Assembly: GCA_937926195.1 (NCBI GenBank)
Contig: CALEXZ010000104.1
Location: 1 to 12,362 of the forward strand
Origin: an uncultured Actinomyces sp.
GTDB lineage: Bacteria; Actinomycetota; Actinomycetes; Actinomycetales; Actinomycetaceae
Length of the DNA: 12,362 nucleotides
Reading direction: 5' to 3'
The position numbers were made by a program, and so were the translations under genes. The notes beneath the pieces were generated by a model, which saw nothing but the letters and a program-made list of their open reading frames with translations, was not told the origin of the DNA and searched no databases. Shown here one piece after another: positions 6,166 to 12,362 of the stretch. The stretch's first letter is position 1, and each line of letters begins with the position of its first letter.

Positions 6166-7221
6166 TCACTCGCTGACAATCCCCGCTGACCTCACCGCGG
6201 CATCGAATGCCTGCCAGGTGTGCTCGTATGTGAAGCGTTCTCGCACGCGCCGTGCGGCCGAGCGGCCGAGACGCTCCCTCCTCGCCGCGTCCCGAGTGAG
6301 GCCTTCGAGTGCCTGGGCCCAGCCCTCCACGTCCCCGACATCCACGAAGCAGACGTCGTCGTCGGTGAAGTACTCCTCCAGAGCGGGCGTGCGGGTGAGG
6401 ATCACCGCGGCCCCGGTTGCCGCCGCCTCGATCGCGACAGTCTGCCCCGAGGGGTAGACCATCAGGTGGGTGGGTACGGCGACCACATCCGCGTCGCGAA
6501 GGACATGCCGGTACTCATCAAATGGGATCGTCCCGCGATACGTGACGCTCGGCGGCAGCACGAGGCCGGCGGCCCGCTCCGGCCTTGCGTAGAAGTCGAT
6601 GGGGACCTGTGCGCGGGAGGCCGCCGCCATGAGCGTCTCGTAATCACGTCCTCGATCCACTCCGATGGTGACGACCCGCGCCTGCTCACCAGGCCCCCGC
6701 CACGTCGTGCGCCGTGAGAACAGCGTCGGCGCGAAGCCGAAGGGGATGGCGACCACTCGCTTCGGGTCAATGCCGTAACGAGACAGCACATCCACCTGGT
6801 TCGCACTGAACACGACGACGAGGTCGGCGTCCGCGTAGGGCGCCGCGCAGGCCCGCGCCTGCTCCTCAGGCATGCGCTCAAGCTCGTCAGCCAGCCAGCA
6901 CACGATGACGACGACCGGTGGCAGAGCACGGCTGGGAAGCATGCGCTTGAGCCGAAGAAGCGTCAGCGCCTCCTTCTCGAACAGCGCCAGCGCCAGGTCG
7001 GCAGACCTCAGGTGTCTCAGCGAGCGGAGCGTCCTGCACACCGGATGACCGGTGCGGTGGTCAATGACGTCCCGCACCTTGACCCCGAGCCTCCCACTCG
7101 GCTCGTCGACCTGATGCAACCGGTACCCGAGTCCCGGCAGGAGATCGATTCCGTAGGGTCCTTGCCGGACGCGAACTCCTGACAACACGACGGTGCGCAC
7201 ATGGGCGTCTGTCAACGTCAT
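6166..7221 (-). CDS. Glycosyltransferase, GT4-like
   Basis: A 351-residue cytoplasmic GT-B glycosyltransferase, last gene of operon B. The N-terminal domain ends near 160 with a linker typical of the family (RVVAIPFGFAPTLF). The C-terminal domain begins VVTIGVDRGRDYETLM and carries the donor site YPSGQTVAIEAAATGAAVI, with Glu265 as the conserved ribose-binding acid and Glu282/283 further on. The first Glu of the classic E-x7-E motif is replaced by a Pro-Ser-Gly turn, a common variation. ERFTYEHTWQAFDAAV is the usual helical end. The ATG at 7221 lies 9 bases below the preceding gene's stop; GAGG within GGTGAGGCAGG is the likely ribosome site. There is no membrane segment, so it probably acts at the membrane face through protein contacts. 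Donor and acceptor sugars cannot be read from sequence. Confidence 0.85.
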   Translation of the reverse strand: MTLTDAHVRTVVLSGVRVRQGPYGIDLLPGLGYRLHQVDEPSGRLGVKVRDVIDHRTGHPVCRTLRSLRHLRSADLALALFEKEALTLLRLKRMLPSRALPPVVVIVCWLADELERMPEEQARACAAPYADADLVVVFSANQVDVLSRYGIDPKRVVAIPFGFAPTLFSRRTTWRGPGEQARVVTIGVDRGRDYETLMAAASRAQVPIDFYARPERAAGLVLPPSVTYRGTIPFDEYRHVLRDADVVAVPTHLMVYPSGQTVAIEAAATGAAVILTRTPALEEYFTDDDVCFVDVGDVEGWAQALEGLTRDAARRERLGRSAARRVRERFTYEHTWQAFDAAVRSAGIVSE

Positions 7222-7230
7222 CGGCCTGCC

Positions 7231-8367
7231 TCACCCGTCCTGACCGCAGGACCGCAGGTGCGAGACCCGCCTGGCGTACTCGGTCTCGAAGGTGTGCTGT
7301 GTCGCAAAGGCCAGGGCGGCATTCTGTGCAGCGACCAGCGTGCCGGGATCGTCCTGCAGTCGCAGGAGGCGCTCGGCCAGTCCCCTCACGTCACCCAGGG
7401 GGGCCGTCCAGCCCGCCTGCGCCACCTTGACGAGGTGCCGTGCCGTGTCGTTGTCGTAGGACAGGAAGGGCAGGGCACACCCCATGCCCTCGAGGTAGGT
7501 GCAGGACGGGTCGCCCTGACGGTGCGGGATGAGCAGGGCGTCAACCTCCTCGGTCATGAACCGCACCCAGTCCGGTTCGTAACTCACAAGACCGTGGTAC
7601 TCGATATGAGGATCGTTGTCGGGGATCATGCCGCGCAGGTCCCCATCCCCGAACACGTGCAGCACAGCGTCGAGACCACGACGCCGGGCCTCAGCGAAGG
7701 CCGCGAGCGCGTCGGCGAAACCCTTCTGCTGGACGAGACGACCCGAGAAGGCGAGGCTCAAGGTTCCGGTGAGGGGCCGTGGCCCCTGAGCCAGGGACTC
7801 GCGGAAGACACGCGAGTCGTAGAACATCATGCTGCGCGGCTGAAGGGTGCCGTAGGCGGCGAAGGCAGCCCCTCCGTTGCACTGGAGGCCGGCACTTCGT
7901 CTGACCGCGCGTCGCAGACCCCGCTCGCGGCTCCAGGCGCCGGCGGCGATCCGCGCCCTTCGGAGTGGTGATCCCACTCCTTCGAGGGAGTAGCGCAGCC
8001 TGTTGGCCAGGTCATTCTCGGCGTACAACACACGGCGTCCCGGCAACCGGGTCTCCAGCAGGGGCAGGTAGCGCGGCATCAGCAGGGCCGTCCACAGTTC
8101 CGGGGACTCCTCGGCGATGACGCGCCCTGGGTCACGCGACGTCACGAGTCGACACTGCGACCCCAGACCGGCCACCTGCGCCCAGGTCGGTCCGGGCACG
8201 GCGTCGGCGTCGGCGGGCTCAGCAACAAGAACGACGGGAGCGTCCCAGTCCTGGAACTGCTGTACGAGGCCCGTCACGGTCTTGGCGTCCATGTACCAGT
8301 GATCCCGGTACCTGATCGCCCGGTCCGGCAGGACAACGCACAGGGTGGGGTCGCTGCGTCGGCTCAC
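7231..8367 (-). CDS. Glycosyltransferase, GT4-like
   Basis: A 378-residue cytoplasmic glycosyltransferase with the GT-B pattern. The second domain starts SLAFSGRLVQQKGFADAL (about 204-221), the hallmark G-R-L-x-x-x-K-G-x of GT4 enzymes. It continues with VLHVFGDGDLRG (phosphate/sugar-binding Gly loop) and IPHRQGDPSCTYLEGMGCAL, where Glu293 is the conserved acid and Gly-Asp-Pro-Ser replaces the first Glu region. The start is GTG at 8367. GAGGAGG lies 7 bases upstream, and the GTG overlaps the TGA of a very small reading frame above it (GTGA). Nine bases separate it from the next glycosyltransferase gene. Likely adds an internal sugar of the repeat unit. Exact linkage unknown. Confidence 0.86.
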   Translation of the reverse strand: MSRRSDPTLCVVLPDRAIRYRDHWYMDAKTVTGLVQQFQDWDAPVVLVAEPADADAVPGPTWAQVAGLGSQCRLVTSRDPGRVIAEESPELWTALLMPRYLPLLETRLPGRRVLYAENDLANRLRYSLEGVGSPLRRARIAAGAWSRERGLRRAVRRSAGLQCNGGAAFAAYGTLQPRSMMFYDSRVFRESLAQGPRPLTGTLSLAFSGRLVQQKGFADALAAFAEARRRGLDAVLHVFGDGDLRGMIPDNDPHIEYHGLVSYEPDWVRFMTEEVDALLIPHRQGDPSCTYLEGMGCALPFLSYDNDTARHLVKVAQAGWTAPLGDVRGLAERLLRLQDDPGTLVAAQNAALAFATQHTFETEYARRVSHLRSCGQDG

Positions 8368-8462
8368 TGACCCGCCTCCTCATGCCCGTCGACGACGACG
8401 CTCCTGGCGGCCTCCTTGACGGTGGTCTCGAGCGGGCTCATCCCTCCTCGGGTCCGCGTCAC
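8364..8462 (-). CDS. Possible 32-codon small ORF, or displaced 3' end of the GT25 gene
   Basis: Between the GT25 gene and the next glycosyltransferase lies a frame of 32 codons. It begins GTG at 8462, overlapping the GT25 stop (GTGA), and ends TGA at 8364, overlapping the next start (GTGA). From its internal ATG at 8441 the peptide is MSPLETTVKEAARSVVVDG and then HEEAGQ. In that 25-codon stretch 23 codons end in G or C, far above the other two frames, which argues for real coding. Its last codons read GAG GAG...CAG TGA, like the end of the GT4 gene above GT25 (REEGDQ). GGAGG precedes the ATG but is only 1 base away, a poor spacing. One extra G in the G5 run at 8472-8476 would join it to GT25 as a 318-residue protein. 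It matches no family I recognise. Confidence 0.42.
   Translation of the reverse strand: MTRTRGGMSPLETTVKEAARSVVVDGHEEAGQ
8375..8381 (-). promoter_or_regulatory. Ribosome binding site for the 7231-8367 glycosyltransferase
   Basis: GAGGAGG on the minus strand, 7 bases before the GTG at 8367. It lies inside the last codons of the small ORF above, so a ribosome ending there could restart directly. It supports the GTG start. Confidence 0.65.
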
Positions 8463-9319
8463 GAAGGCCCACCCCCTACGGGTCGGCGGCGATGTGCGAG
8501 GTCCTGCCGGGTCACCCGGGCGGCCTCTCGAAGACGACGCAGGCGCGTTCCGAGAGCGAGGCGCGTCCGCACGCGCGTGACGAGCCCTCCATGGGTCTCG
8601 TGTCGCGGATCCTGCCGGACGAGGAAAGTCGGGGAGCCGATCGTCGTTTCACCTTCCCAGGAGCACAGCCCGGGACGTACCAGCATGATTCTGACCCCCA
8701 CCTCATGAGACCAGACGTCGTAGTCATCGGCCTTCCACGACAAGCCCGAGCGGCCAACCCACTCCACGTAACGCCGAGCGCAGGCCCGGCTGATGAGGTA
8801 GCAGCCCGCGCCCCAGACGGTTCCACCGACGTACCCGAGCCGCCGAAACGCACCGGCGCACCACCCGACCGGCCACACCAGCAGGGACAGCCGGGCGTGC
8901 TTCTCGGACAGCGAGTACAGCGAGCGCCCGTTCGGGGCGCCGAGAACGTCGGCGAGCACGACGTACCTCAGCCTCAAGGGCGCGGCCTCGATGCGGCGCA
9001 TCGTACGCCAGAACACCGAGGTCCAGCGGGCGTCGTCCTCGCACACGAGCAGGAGGTCGCTGTCCTTACCCGGCGCACGGGCGAAGGCCTTGATCGCCAG
9101 GTAGTGGCTGGCCGCGCATCCGATCTCGCCCCCGCGCGCAGGCACCCCGTACCGGGCCTCGAAGCCACGGACGTCAAAGAACGGTGGCACCGCACCCTCT
9201 CTGCCGTCGAAGGCCTCGAACACCTCGAAGGAGTCCGCGCCCGGCTGAGCCATGAAGCCCGTGAGCCGCTCGGAACCGGGCAGGGCGATGACGACCCGCG
9301 AGGTGATCCGCCCGGTCAC
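8459..9319 (-). CDS. Glycosyltransferase family 25 (LPS biosynthesis type)
   Basis: A 286-residue protein of the GT25 type, first described for lipooligosaccharide galactosyl- and glucosyltransferases. Visible landmarks: VVIALPGSERL at the N-terminus, GEIGCAASHYLAI (64-76), the acidic donor/metal site LLLVCEDDARW with Glu94-Asp95-Asp96, the later GAGCYLISRACARRYV, and the second acidic site KADDYDVWSHE. These match the family order of IGCxxSH, xxLEDD and GxxxYxIS. The C-terminal 35 residues are Arg-rich and end abruptly at VGGGPS; see the adjoining small frame. The start is GTG at 9319, overlapping the TGA of the GT4 gene above (GTGA), with GAGGAGGGA 5 bases upstream. No membrane segment. The sugar transferred cannot be deduced. 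Confidence 0.85.
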   Translation of the reverse strand: MTGRITSRVVIALPGSERLTGFMAQPGADSFEVFEAFDGREGAVPPFFDVRGFEARYGVPARGGEIGCAASHYLAIKAFARAPGKDSDLLLVCEDDARWTSVFWRTMRRIEAAPLRLRYVVLADVLGAPNGRSLYSLSEKHARLSLLVWPVGWCAGAFRRLGYVGGTVWGAGCYLISRACARRYVEWVGRSGLSWKADDYDVWSHEVGVRIMLVRPGLCSWEGETTIGSPTFLVRQDPRHETHGGLVTRVRTRLALGTRLRRLREAARVTRQDLAHRRRPVGGGPS

Positions 9320-10614
9320 TGGTCTCCCTCCTCACGCCTGCCCTCACCGGGGGCGACGCAGGCGCCTGCGCCCTCCAGCCCGTAGAGCCGCGCCAGGGTG
9401 GAGCGGAAGGCCTCGGGCGAGTAGGTCGCGGTCAAGGTCTTGGCAGCCTCGGCGGTCCGTCGTCGCACAGGTGCGTCGGGCGGCGCGGAGCCGTCGTCGG
9501 CGCCCACCACCTCCGACAGGGCCTCGCAGACGGCGTCCGCGAAGACCTGAGGATCGGATGTCAGCCCCGCGAAGAGCTCCGGACCGCCGATCCCCTCCGC
9601 GCCCACCGCCGTCGTGACGACGGGAACGCCCGCCATGAGCGCCTCAAGGGTCTTGAACTTCACGCCCGCCCCCTTGAACAGGGGCACGACGCACACCGCC
9701 GCCCGGGCGTACTGCTCCTGAAGGTCCTCGACGTAGCCGGTGGCCTCGACGCCCGGCACATCCCTCACGGCCTCGCGCAGCTCGGCGGGAGCGCCCCCAC
9801 CCACCAGCCGGAACACGGCCTCGGGGCGCCGGCGGCGCACCAGGGGCCACACCTCTCGAAGGAACCACAGGGCCCCCTCGACGTTCTCATAGCGGGCAAG
9901 GTAGGACACGAGCAGGACAAGTCCAGGCTCGGGCGCGCTGCGGTCCCTGGCCCGCCTCATGTCGATGACGGGATTAACGACGACGATCTTGTTGGGGTCG
10001 ACCCCCACCTCCTTGAGCAGGGCAGCGTCCTTGCCGTTGAGGACGGCGCAGCGGTCCGCGAGCCGCCCGATGCGTCGTTCGGCCCGGCGCATGTGGCGGA
10101 CAGCACCGCGCAGCAGTACCCGTTTGAGGCCACTGGCCGCCGCGGCCTTGCGCTGCCACCGCTGGGAGTCGACATCATGGAAGGTCACGACGGTAGGGGT
10201 GCGTCGTGCGACGGCCCGAATGATCGGCAGAAGCCTGCCGCTGATCTCCCACTGGATATCGATGAGGTCGGCCTCGCGCAGCGCCTGACGCATCCTGGGG
10301 TGGAAGAACAGCTCAGCGCCCAGCTCGAAGTCCGGCACGACATGACGCGCCGAGCCCATCCTGCTTCGGATGGCCCTGCACACCGCAAGTGGCAGACCCG
10401 ACCACGCAGACCTCGGACCGTCTCCGATGAGCACCAGGTTCGACGGCGCACCCTCAGAACGGCGGGCCTGCTGGGAGGACGGGGAGTCATGGCTCAGAAC
10501 CGTCAGGCTCACCTCGCCGTCCCGTAGCACCGCGTACAACGAGGCGACGTAACGCCCTCCTGCGTGCGGCACCGCGTCATATGGCACCGTGGATGTGACG
10601 GACACCACTTTCAC
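9316..10614 (-). CDS. Glycosyltransferase, GT4
   Basis: A 432-residue GT-B glycosyltransferase and the first gene of operon B. It opens KVVSVTSTVPYDAVPHAGGRYV, with the glycine-rich acceptor loop HAGG at 17-20. TFHDVDSQRW (145-153) is the usual H-D-V segment near the middle. The donor domain begins VLLVSYLARYENVEGALWFL and runs through FRLVGGGAP, GYVEDLQEQYARAAVCVVPL and the closing motif GAGVKFKTLEALMAGVPVV, where Glu324 is the conserved nucleotide-sugar contact. This is the G-x-G-x-K-x-K-x-L-E-A variant of GT4 enzymes. The start is GTG at 10614, giving KVVSV as first strand. AAGGAG lies about 9 bases upstream. Its stop overlaps the GT25 start (GTGA). As first gene of the chain it may act early in repeat-unit assembly, but gene order is weak evidence for reaction order. 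Confidence 0.9.
   Translation of the reverse strand: MKVVSVTSTVPYDAVPHAGGRYVASLYAVLRDGEVSLTVLSHDSPSSQQARRSEGAPSNLVLIGDGPRSAWSGLPLAVCRAIRSRMGSARHVVPDFELGAELFFHPRMRQALREADLIDIQWEISGRLLPIIRAVARRTPTVVTFHDVDSQRWQRKAAAASGLKRVLLRGAVRHMRRAERRIGRLADRCAVLNGKDAALLKEVGVDPNKIVVVNPVIDMRRARDRSAPEPGLVLLVSYLARYENVEGALWFLREVWPLVRRRRPEAVFRLVGGGAPAELREAVRDVPGVEATGYVEDLQEQYARAAVCVVPLFKGAGVKFKTLEALMAGVPVVTTAVGAEGIGGPELFAGLTSDPQVFADAVCEALSEVVGADDGSAPPDAPVRRRTAEAAKTLTATYSPEAFRSTLARLYGLEGAGACVAPGEGRREEGDQ
9325..9333 (-). promoter_or_regulatory. Ribosome binding site for the GT25 gene
   Basis: GAGGAGGGA on the minus strand, 5 bases before the GTG at 9319. It is embedded in the last codons (REEGD) of the preceding glycosyltransferase, so the two genes are probably translationally coupled. 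Confidence 0.65.
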
Positions 10615-10736
10615 GGCTCAGAGCTCCTTCCAGGCGCATTACTGCCGCTAGGGGCCAGATCTCCGCGTCTCGACCGGCGACAGTCTGCCATATGCTACGG
10701 CTTCGCGGGCGCTCGTCGCACCCGCTCCCAGAATGT

Positions 10737-10765
10737 TCCTGGCGCGCGATCCTGCGCCTTGAGGA
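10737..10765 (+). promoter_or_regulatory. Hairpin that pairs with the ribosome binding site of the ABC gene
   Basis: GGCGC (10741-10745) pairs with GCGCC (10754-10758). Directly outside it, TCCT (10737-10740) can pair with AGGA (10762-10765), with TTG bulged on the 3' side. The AGGA is part of the GAGGAGG ribosome site, so folding would hide it in the mRNA. This could lower translation of the transporter or respond to a factor. It is seen by eye only and no energy was computed. Confidence 0.35.
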
Positions 10766-10768
10766 GGG
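10761..10768 (+). promoter_or_regulatory. Ribosome binding site deciding the TTG start of the ABC gene
   Basis: GAGGAGGG followed by TCT and then TTG at 10772. An in-frame TGA at 10760-10762 rules out any start further upstream. The next in-frame GTG (10808) has no such site, so TTG is the preferred start. Confidence 0.6.
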
Positions 10769-10771
10769 TCT

Positions 10772-12362
10772 TTGGAGACCGTCAGTAGGTACCGGCACTG
10801 GTTCGGCGTGATCTTCGATCGCGGGCAGAGGTGGAAGGTGGCGGCCGCCGCCATTGGCAGCATCGTCATTGCGCTGCTGGACACCGCCTCCGTGATCCTC
10901 ATCGCTCCGCTTGTGAGCGCCCTCGGCGGCAGCTGGCACAGCGGCATCTCCGGCAGGATCGCCGACTACCTCGGTATCGAGCAGCAGACCACCCTCATCG
11001 CCGTCCTTCTTGGCACCACGGTGAGCGGCTTCCTCGTCAAGGACTCCCTCACCATCGGCTACAACTGGTGGGCCGGCACGCTGACCGCCCGGCTGCGCTC
11101 CCAGGCGCAGGTCGACGTCATCGAGTACTACATGTACCTGCCGTGCCACCTGCACTCCCACCTCGGCCTGGCGACCATTCTGCGCCGCTCGGGATGGTCG
11201 GTGTCCCAGGCCTACAACAACTTCGCAGGGGGTTTTCTCGCCCTCATGAGCCAGGCCTTCACGGTCCTATGCGTGACCGGCGCCCTCATCATCGCCACCC
11301 CGCTGACATCAGCCCTCCTACTCCTGTTCATCGCCTTGGCCGGCGTCGCCTTCCTCAGGGTCGTCCGCCCCCTGAGCGCACGCATCAGCGTCGAGGTTCT
11401 CGACCTGTCCCAGAAGGGATACAACGCGACCTTCGACGCCTTCGGGGCGATCAAGGAGACCCAGCTGCGCTCCTCCCAGCCCTACTTCCTCAGCGAGATC
11501 GCCGCCGCCGCCCGCAGGACAGCCATGCTGGACCGGACCTCCGGCTTCCTCAACGGCCTGCCCAAGCAGCTCATGGAGATGCTCTTCATGATCGGACTGG
11601 CCTGTGCCTTCGCCGTCTCGGCCGCCCTGGGCACCTCCGACAACTTCCTCGTCTCCCTCGCTCTGCTCGTGGCCGGCGCCTTCCGGCTCCTGCCCACGAT
11701 CTCCGGGATGATCGGCTCAATCAACGGCATCCGGCTCGGCGAGGCCGGCACCCGTGAGTTCGTCGCCGACAAGACCGCAGGGCGAGCGCAGGCGCTTCAC
11801 CTTCCTTCCCGTTCCGGCACTGCCGTCCACCGGCTGCCCCTCACGCACGCTCTTGAGGTCGAGGACGTCTTCTTCACCTACGACAAGGCTGACGCACCCG
11901 TGCTTCGAGGGGTCTCGCTCACGATCGACGTCGGCTCCACCGTCGCTTTCGTCGGCGGCTCGGGCGCAGGCAAGTCCACGCTCCTCGACCTCATCATGGG
12001 GCTCCAGACACCCAGCTCGGGCAGGCTCCTGGTCGACGGGACCGACGTCGCCACCAACCTCGCCGGCTGGCAGAGCAATATCGGCGTCGTCCCGCAGGAG
12101 GTCTTCCTCACTGACCGCACGATCGCCGAGAACGTCGCCTTCGACTGCGCCAAGGATGACATCGACGAGGCCCTTGTCGAGCAGGCACTGCGGCAGGCCG
12201 ACATCTGGGACTTCGTGAGCGAGCAGCCCGAGGGCATCTGGTCCTCCTTCGGTGAGCGCGGCCGCCGCCTGTCAGGAGGCCAACGTCAGCGCATCGGCAT
12301 CGCCCGGGCCCTCTACCGCCGCCCCTCCGTGCTCGTCCTCGACGAGGCCACCTCCGCGCTCG
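10772..12362 (+). CDS. ABC transporter, fused membrane and ATPase domains (3' end outside window)
   Basis: The first 530 residues of an exporter-type ABC half-transporter, open to the window edge. Residues about 20-340 form the membrane domain, with hydrophobic segments such as AAAIGSIVIALLDTASVILI, LIAVLLGTTVSGFLV, the pair around VLCVTGALIIATPL and ALLLLFIALAGVAFL, and two near LMEMLFMIGLACAF and LVSLALLVAGAF. The ATPase domain shows Walker A GGSGAGKST (395-403), Q-loop VVPQE (Gln442), signature LSGGQRQR (500-507) and Walker B VLVLDEATSAL (520-530). Roughly 50-70 residues, including the H-loop, should follow. The order matches MsbA- and PglK-like flippases and also peptide exporters; no C39 peptidase domain is attached. 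Being divergent from four glycosyltransferase genes, it most likely moves a lipid-linked oligosaccharide or polysaccharide. TTG start; see the ribosome site. Confidence 0.92.
   Translation, partial: METVSRYRHWFGVIFDRGQRWKVAAAAIGSIVIALLDTASVILIAPLVSALGGSWHSGISGRIADYLGIEQQTTLIAVLLGTTVSGFLVKDSLTIGYNWWAGTLTARLRSQAQVDVIEYYMYLPCHLHSHLGLATILRRSGWSVSQAYNNFAGGFLALMSQAFTVLCVTGALIIATPLTSALLLLFIALAGVAFLRVVRPLSARISVEVLDLSQKGYNATFDAFGAIKETQLRSSQPYFLSEIAAAARRTAMLDRTSGFLNGLPKQLMEMLFMIGLACAFAVSAALGTSDNFLVSLALLVAGAFRLLPTISGMIGSINGIRLGEAGTREFVADKTAGRAQALHLPSRSGTAVHRLPLTHALEVEDVFFTYDKADAPVLRGVSLTIDVGSTVAFVGGSGAGKSTLLDLIMGLQTPSSGRLLVDGTDVATNLAGWQSNIGVVPQEVFLTDRTIAENVAFDCAKDDIDEALVEQALRQADIWDFVSEQPEGIWSSFGERGRRLSGGQRQRIGIARALYRRPSVLVLDEATSAL

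Larger units (their letters stand above)
10615..10771. other. Divergent intergenic region between operon B and the ABC transporter
   Basis: 157 bases that must carry both divergent promoters. The best -10-like elements overlap: TATGCT on the plus strand (10691-10696) and TAGCAT on the minus strand (10692-10697). Both fit TAnnnT, and neither has a good -35 at 16-18 bases. If both are used, the two promoters would compete for polymerase. The stretch also contains the SD-overlapping hairpin at 10737-10765. Confidence 0.3.

Noticed and set aside
7201..7971. 256-codon plus-strand frame
   Set aside because: Antisense to the 7231-8367 glycosyltransferase, which has clear GT4 motifs; no independent support.
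8492..9385. 297-codon plus-strand reading frame
   Set aside because: It is antisense to the GT25 gene, and although slightly longer it is low-complexity (Arg, Pro, Gly, His) with no motif, while the minus frame has the GT25 landmarks, a good ribosome site and coupled ends.
10831..11757. 308-codon plus-strand frame in another phase of the ABC gene
   Set aside because: His/Arg/Pro-rich product inside the membrane-domain coding region of the transporter, whose own frame is open to the window end and has all ABC motifs downstream.

Overview
The window is high-GC DNA with strong G/C bias at third codon positions, frequent GTG starts and many 4-base start/stop overlaps. This points to an actinobacterium. 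The gene content and order would suit an oral or animal-associated member of the Actinomycetaceae, but that placement is an inference from gene types, not a match. The theme throughout is synthesis, decoration, export and phospho-control of a cell-surface polysaccharide (capsule or exopolysaccharide).

Layout. Positions 1-53 hold only the last 16 codons of a plus-strand gene. A minus-strand chain (operon A, read from 4675 down to 121) encodes a nucleotidyltransferase-fold protein, a PqqD-like protein, a low-molecular-weight protein tyrosine phosphatase (Wzb type), a Wzz/BY-kinase (Wzc type) and a glycosyltransferase. Three of its four junctions are ATGA or GTGA overlaps. A gene-free stretch of about 340 bases (4676-5019) separates it from a divergent plus-strand acyltransferase-3 membrane protein. 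This converges on a second minus-strand chain (operon B, read from 10614 down to 6166) of four glycosyltransferases: GT4-like, GT25-like, GT4-like and GT4-like. A probable very small coding segment lies between the second and third. Divergent from operon B, a TTG-started ABC transporter with fused membrane and ATPase domains begins at 10772 and runs off the right edge.

Working together (inference). The glycosyltransferases would assemble a repeat unit on a lipid carrier. The acyltransferase would O-acylate it. The ABC protein may flip or export the product. The kinase/phosphatase pair would control polymer length or export by cycling phosphorylation of a C-terminal tyrosine cluster. The coupled PqqD/nucleotidyltransferase pair has no obvious role in this scheme and is the least explained part of the window. 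Other points worth attention are the mini-ORF that a single-base change in a G run would fuse to the GT25 gene, an SD-occluding hairpin ahead of the ABC gene, and a long basic tail after the kinase tyrosine cluster. No tRNA, rRNA, CRISPR array, transposase or insertion sequence was seen.
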